From positions 1 through 8,464 of the forward strand of contig JAJDEL010000787.1 of the NCBI GenBank assembly GCA_029259835.1: 8,464 nt of DNA, written 5' to 3'. The notes under the pieces are model-generated. The model saw only the letters and a list, made by a program, of their open reading frames with translations. It searched no databases and was not told the DNA's origin. The DNA comes from Planctomicrobium sp. (GTDB lineage Bacteria > Planctomycetota > Planctomycetia > Planctomycetales > Planctomycetaceae). Of the stretch, positions 6,645 through 8,464 are shown in pieces. Made by a program: the position numbers and the translations under genes. Each line of letters starts with the position of its first letter. Within the stretch, counting starts at the first letter, position 1.

Positions 6645-7597
6645 CAGTATTCACCCCGTTCGAATCGTCCGAGAGTCTGCCGAAAGATGGCTTTCTCTTG
6701 AGCTTCGATTTCTTTCAATCGCTCCCATTCTCCCTGCGGGATGTAAGACTCGATGGCTTCTCGAATCCGTTTCCGCAGCTCCGTTGCAGGCAGGGCATCA
6801 AGTTCAGCACAGCGTTCACCATGCTCGGAAATGAATTTGTGATACCGCTTGTCGGATTTCTTTGGCTCCAACGGGATGAGATTGAAATTGTCAAGATCCT
6901 CCTGATTCACAGCGAGGCGAGTCCACTCGAATTCACGCTGGCAATACCGATGAAGTTTGGCGACAAGATCGCGTTCTAAATCAAATCCACTCGGGTCAAA
7001 GTCTCCGAGGTAATAGGCTTTGATTGGCTTTTGAATTCGATTCCAGTCTGTTGCAATTGAGTGAGCAAAGGAGAGAGAGACATACCCTCGAATCGGTGAA
7101 AGCGGAACATCATATTCCCGAGTCACCGGAGCCAGCACTCCCGAGATTGCGTCCTTCTCCGCAAAGATGTGGACGTACTCCGGCAATCCAGACCAGAAGT
7201 CTTTGCGGTAGGCTTCGGCAACCGTATCTGTGAAGTCTTCCAGCCCGGACCAACTTGACGGCTTAATGGAACTCCTCAAGTTATCAACCAGCCAGGAAAA
7301 CGGCACACAGCCAGTTTCTCGCAACCGAGTCATCAGCCGCCCCAACCTCCCATAGTGCTTCTTGTCGGTCGAAGGGAGCCAGCCTGCTGAGACAACACGA
7401 TAGAAGAGACCTCTCAGGGTAATCGGCTTTTCACGAATCAGAATGTTCGTGGCAATGTTGGCGAGGGCCAGGTTATCGCCTCGAAAGCCGACCGCTCCGA
7501 TGCGGTCGATACTGTCATCAGTCAGAGTGAGATCGAACCCACCCCGTTTGATGGAAGCCGTTAACGAAACTAGCTTCGGTTTCCTGCAATCAGACAT
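6644..7597 (-). CDS. Spo11/Topoisomerase VI A-subunit-like protein (stand-alone, Mini-A type)
   Basis: A 317-residue protein with the two-domain plan of Spo11/TopVIA. An N-terminal winged-helix (CAP-like) segment carries ITLRGLFYRVVSAGWL (about 59-74), in which Tyr66 lines up with the catalytic Tyr of the Spo11/TopVIA R-x-x-Y-Y motif. A C-terminal TOPRIM domain carries FAEKDA (Glu147; compare VEKDA/VEKEA in TopVIA and Spo11) and YLGDFDPSG (Asp199, Asp201; compare D-x-D-P-x-G). These residues would allow Mg-dependent DNA cleavage with a 5' phosphotyrosine link. No GHKL-ATPase B subunit is visible. The protein is shorter than typical TopVIA (about 360-390). The ATG at 7597 has GGAG eight bases upstream; a GTG precedes it. 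It is coupled to PrimPol by a 1-base overlap. Family assignment is from motifs only; activity is inferred. Confidence 0.78.
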   Translation of the reverse strand: MSDCRKPKLVSLTASIKRGGFDLTLTDDSIDRIGAVGFRGDNLALANIATNILIREKPITLRGLFYRVVSAGWLPSTDKKHYGRLGRLMTRLRETGCVPFSWLVDNLRSSIKPSSWSGLEDFTDTVAEAYRKDFWSGLPEYVHIFAEKDAISGVLAPVTREYDVPLSPIRGYVSLSFAHSIATDWNRIQKPIKAYYLGDFDPSGFDLERDLVAKLHRYCQREFEWTRLAVNQEDLDNFNLIPLEPKKSDKRYHKFISEHGERCAELDALPATELRKRIREAIESYIPQGEWERLKEIEAQEKAIFRQTLGRFERGEY

Positions 7598-7635
7598 CAC
7601 TCATTCTCCATAAGGAAAAAGGAAAGGAATGCCAG

Positions 7636-7659
7636 CTTGCCGGATTGCCGAATTGCCGA
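7636..7659 (+). repeat. Three tandem 8-bp iteron-like repeats
   Basis: CTTGCCGG (7636-7643), ATTGCCGA (7644-7651) and ATTGCCGA (7652-7659) are head-to-tail, the last two identical. They lie about 40 bp upstream of the Spo11-like start, where iterons for a replication protein or a regulator's sites would fit. Confidence 0.55.
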
Positions 7660-7702
7660 ACCGCAGATATGATGCTTTTGTGCGAAGCCGCTCTGCGGTT
7701 TG
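7657..7702. repeat. Inverted repeat, 10-bp arms
   Basis: CGAACCGCAG (7657-7666) can pair with CTGCGGTTTG (7693-7702) with one G-U, leaving a 26-base loop. It overlaps the last 8-mer, the first copy of the GTGCGAAGCCGCTC repeat and the start of the next hairpin. Confidence 0.45.
7680..7700 (+). repeat. Direct repeat copy 1 (pairs with 7773-7792)
   Basis: GTGCGAAGCCGCTC, then T, then GCGGTT. The same 14 bases followed directly by GCGGTT recur at 7773-7792, so the copies differ by a single-base indel. Each contains a small CCGC/GCGG hairpin. Confidence 0.55.
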
Positions 7703-7734
7703 ACGTTCGTTGGCAATGCTGACGGACGTTTTTT
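7702..7734 (+). terminator. Candidate rho-independent terminator on the plus strand
   Basis: ACGTTCG (7703-7709) pairs with CGGACGT (7723-7729) with one G-U pair and a 13-base loop, followed by T at 7729-7734. It is weaker than the 5057-5099 hairpin but points the same way, against the visible genes, suggesting a plus-strand transcript through this segment. Confidence 0.45.
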
Positions 7735-7736
7735 AT

Positions 7737-7808
7737 TGGAGGTGCCGGAATTCGAATCCGGAAACGAGACAGGTGCGAAGCCGCTCGCGGTTGCCAGTCC
7801 ACACCCCC
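7737..7808 (-). other. tRNA-like element: T arm and acceptor stem (tRNA relic or mimic)
   Basis: On the minus strand a perfect T arm (stem CCGGA/TCCGG, loop TTCGAAT, 7745-7761) is followed by a 7-base acceptor strand CACCTCC (7738-7744) and discriminator-like A7737. The matching 5' strand GGGGGTG (7802-7808) lies at the right distance for a 72-nt tRNA and pairs at all seven positions with one G-U. The 40 bases between do not make a normal D arm or anticodon arm; the best attempt is a bulged GAGCGG/CCTGTCTC stem. So this is a decayed tRNA, a tRNA mimic such as those used in attachment or RNA control, or chance. Confidence 0.4.
7773..7792 (+). repeat. Direct repeat copy 2 (pairs with 7680-7700)
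   Basis: GTGCGAAGCCGCTC followed by GCGGTT. It lies within the tRNA-like span, in the part that would be the D and anticodon region, so the repeat may have displaced or arisen from that part. Confidence 0.55.
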
Positions 7809-7812
7809 CGGA

Positions 7813-8052
7813 TCATTCGATCTCCGTCTTCATTGCCTCCCATTCATCCCGAGAAGGTGCTCCAGCATCGAGCCAGCGTTTCAGCTCGGCAGCATTCCAG
7901 CGAACCGACCTCCCCAGCTTGATTGGGCGTGGGAGTCGTCCACTGGAATTGAGCGAAGAGATGTGTCGCTCAGAGACTTGTAAGAGCTTGGCGACATCAG
8001 CCGAAGCGAGTGCCAAGCATTCTGTTTCAGGTGCATGCGATGTAATGTTCAT
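7813..8052 (-). CDS. AlpA/excisionase-like HTH protein
   Basis: A 79-residue protein with a MerR/HTH_17-type fold. The helix-turn-helix ASADVAKLLQVSERHISSLN (about 17-36) is followed by the wing SGRLPRPIKLGRSVRWNAAELKRWLD (about 37-62), a near-textbook AlpA/Xis-family pattern. Such proteins bind and bend attachment-site DNA to direct excision by the cognate integrase, or activate integrase expression. Here it is on the same strand as, and probably serves, the integrase at 3666-4967, though about 3 kb away. The ATG at 8052 has no strong Shine-Dalgarno sequence; an inverted repeat (8031-8056) straddles the start and may allow autoregulation. Whether it is an excision factor or purely a regulator cannot be told from sequence. 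Confidence 0.85.
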   Translation of the reverse strand: MNITSHAPETECLALASADVAKLLQVSERHISSLNSSGRLPRPIKLGRSVRWNAAELKRWLDAGAPSRDEWEAMKTEIE

Positions 8053-8056
8053 GCAC
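8031..8056. promoter_or_regulatory. Inverted repeat over the AlpA-like start codon, candidate operator
   Basis: GTGCATG (8031-8037) and CATGCAC (8050-8056) are perfect 7-bp arms separated by 12 bases and spanning the start codon. The position suits autoregulation by the HTH protein or sequestration of the start in an mRNA hairpin. Confidence 0.35.
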
Positions 8057-8099
8057 GCATTGTGAATACCTTGAGAAGTAATTCAATAAGAACTTGGGC

Positions 8100-8126
8100 G
8101 AACAAACACAACAGTTTTGTTTGTTC
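8100..8126. repeat. Inverted repeat between the two right-hand minus-strand genes
   Basis: GAACAAAC (8100-8107) and GTTTGTTC (8119-8126) are perfect 8-bp arms with an 11-base spacer, starting at the stop codon of the next gene upstream. There is no T-run on either side, so an operator upstream of the AlpA-like gene is more likely than a terminator. Confidence 0.4.
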
Positions 8127-8460
8127 ATCCCCGCCGCTTGGGAATCGCAGGCAGCCCTTTTCCTTTAGCGTAACGTTTAGCAGCGACTACCAGCCCTTGT
8201 GTAGTTCCAATGCTGTCTGGCCAACCTTTTTCTTCCGCTATGTTTCTGAGTTCGAATTTGATTGCTGAAATCGATTTGTCGAGATCGAAAAGTTCACTGT
8301 AGATCCAGGCATTCCTTTCATTGCGAGCATTTCCAGCTTCTTCTTTTCCTTCATATCGATCTAGGCGTTCACTGAGTTCCTCAATCTTTGTGAATGCAAA
8401 AGTAAGTTCCTCACTGTTTGAACTAATCACGCCACAGAGTTCGCCAATGAAGTCGTGCAA
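8125..8460 (-). CDS. Hypothetical protein, helical, possibly 5'-truncated by the window edge
   Basis: I do not recognise this protein. The visible 111 residues are polar and probably mostly helical. A heptad-like stretch near residues 17-38 (ELTFAFTKIEELSERLDRYEG) suggests a short coiled coil, followed by a charged segment (GKEEAGNARNERN) and a basic C-terminus (KRYAKGKGLPAIPKRRG). The first usable start in view is a TTG at 8460 with no evident ribosome-binding site. The frame stays open into the last bases of the window, so the real start may be upstream and outside. It is on the same strand as the element genes and ends 72 bp before the AlpA-like start. Cargo or accessory role is unknown. 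Confidence 0.6.
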   Translation of the reverse strand: MHDFIGELCGVISSNSEELTFAFTKIEELSERLDRYEGKEEAGNARNERNAWIYSELFDLDKSISAIKFELRNIAEEKGWPDSIGTTQGLVVAAKRYAKGKGLPAIPKRRG

Positions 8461-8464
8461 TAAA

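Larger units (their letters stand above)
7598..7812. other. Structured non-coding segment, possible origin or RNA locus
   Basis: About 215 bases separate the AlpA-like stop and the Spo11-like start and hold no supported gene. They contain three tandem 8-mers with core TTGCCG (7636-7659), a 10-bp inverted repeat (7657-7666 with 7693-7702), two copies of a repeat beginning GTGCGAAGCCGCTC (7680 and 7773), a plus-directed terminator (7702-7734), and a tRNA-like T arm and acceptor on the minus strand (7737-7808). The promoter of the Spo11-like/PrimPol pair may also lie here, but I see no convincing boxes. Confidence 0.5.

Noticed and set aside
6644..7597. JetD subunit of a Wadjet defence system, since JetD also has a TopVIA-like TOPRIM fold with a GD-x-D motif
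   Set aside because: No JetA, JetB or JetC genes are present, and the EKDA and DFDPSG motifs fit Spo11/TopVIA better than JetD.
7636..7792. CRISPR array
   Set aside because: The repeats are only 8 bp in tandem, or two copies of about 20 bp; there are no regular spacers and no cas genes.
7590..7802. A 70-codon minus-strand open frame through the intergenic segment
   Set aside because: It runs through the tRNA-like arm, the repeats and the terminator, has no ribosome-binding site, and its Arg/Pro/Ser-rich translation resembles the antisense or out-of-frame reading of structured RNA.
7737..7808. A functional tRNA or the 3' end of tmRNA
   Set aside because: The T arm and acceptor are good, but no D arm and no clean 5-bp anticodon stem with 7-base loop could be built, and no tag-peptide reading frame or tmRNA-like upstream part was found.
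3720..8464. Prophage
   Set aside because: Only integrase and regulators are shared with phages; no capsid, terminase, portal, tail or lysis genes are seen in this window. A satellite or larger element extending right cannot be excluded.

Overview
The window looks like roughly 50% GC bacterial DNA (estimated by eye), most likely from a planctomycete. This rests on recognition: the tyrosine recombinase has the 'WIGN...HYL' active-site ending and long C-terminal tail that I associate with planctomycete integrases, and the MFS and DUF368 proteins also fit. No database search was possible.

Layout. Positions 1-3646 are ordinary chromosome: an unrecognised 248-residue protein (+), a convergent DUF368 membrane protein (polyprenyl-phosphate transporter family, -), a 264-bp divergent intergenic segment with a repeat-like structure, and a 12-helix MFS transporter (+). 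A tRNA-Val(TAC) follows at 3647-3720, with a good promoter placed so that transcription could start on its first base.

From the 3' end of the tRNA to the right edge lies an integrated element whose genes are all on the minus strand. In transcription order they are: an unrecognised coiled-coil-like protein (possibly cut by the window edge), an AlpA/excisionase-like HTH protein, a Spo11/Topo VI A-like protein, a PrimPol (archaeo-eukaryotic primase family) protein, an XRE-type HTH regulator, and a tyrosine integrase whose reading frame ends inside the antisense strand of the tRNA. The 3' side of the tRNA is therefore the left attachment site. The right attachment site is not clearly seen and probably lies beyond 8464. 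No capsid, tail, conjugation, transposase or CRISPR genes are visible, so the best description is a small integrative (mobilisable or satellite-like) element, or the int-proximal end of a larger one.

How the genes may work together: integrase and the AlpA-like protein would handle integration and excision. The Spo11/TopVIA-like protein and PrimPol overlap by one base (TGATG) and so are probably translationally coupled; they look like a DNA break/topology plus priming module for replication or recombination of the element. The XRE protein has an 18-bp perfect palindrome over its predicted promoter and probably regulates itself. The most interesting items are the Spo11/TopVIA-like protein without a visible B subunit next to a PrimPol, and the structured 215-bp non-coding segment at 7598-7812 (tandem 8-mers, inverted and direct repeats, a plus-directed terminator, a tRNA-like T arm and acceptor stem), which could be an origin or a structured RNA locus.
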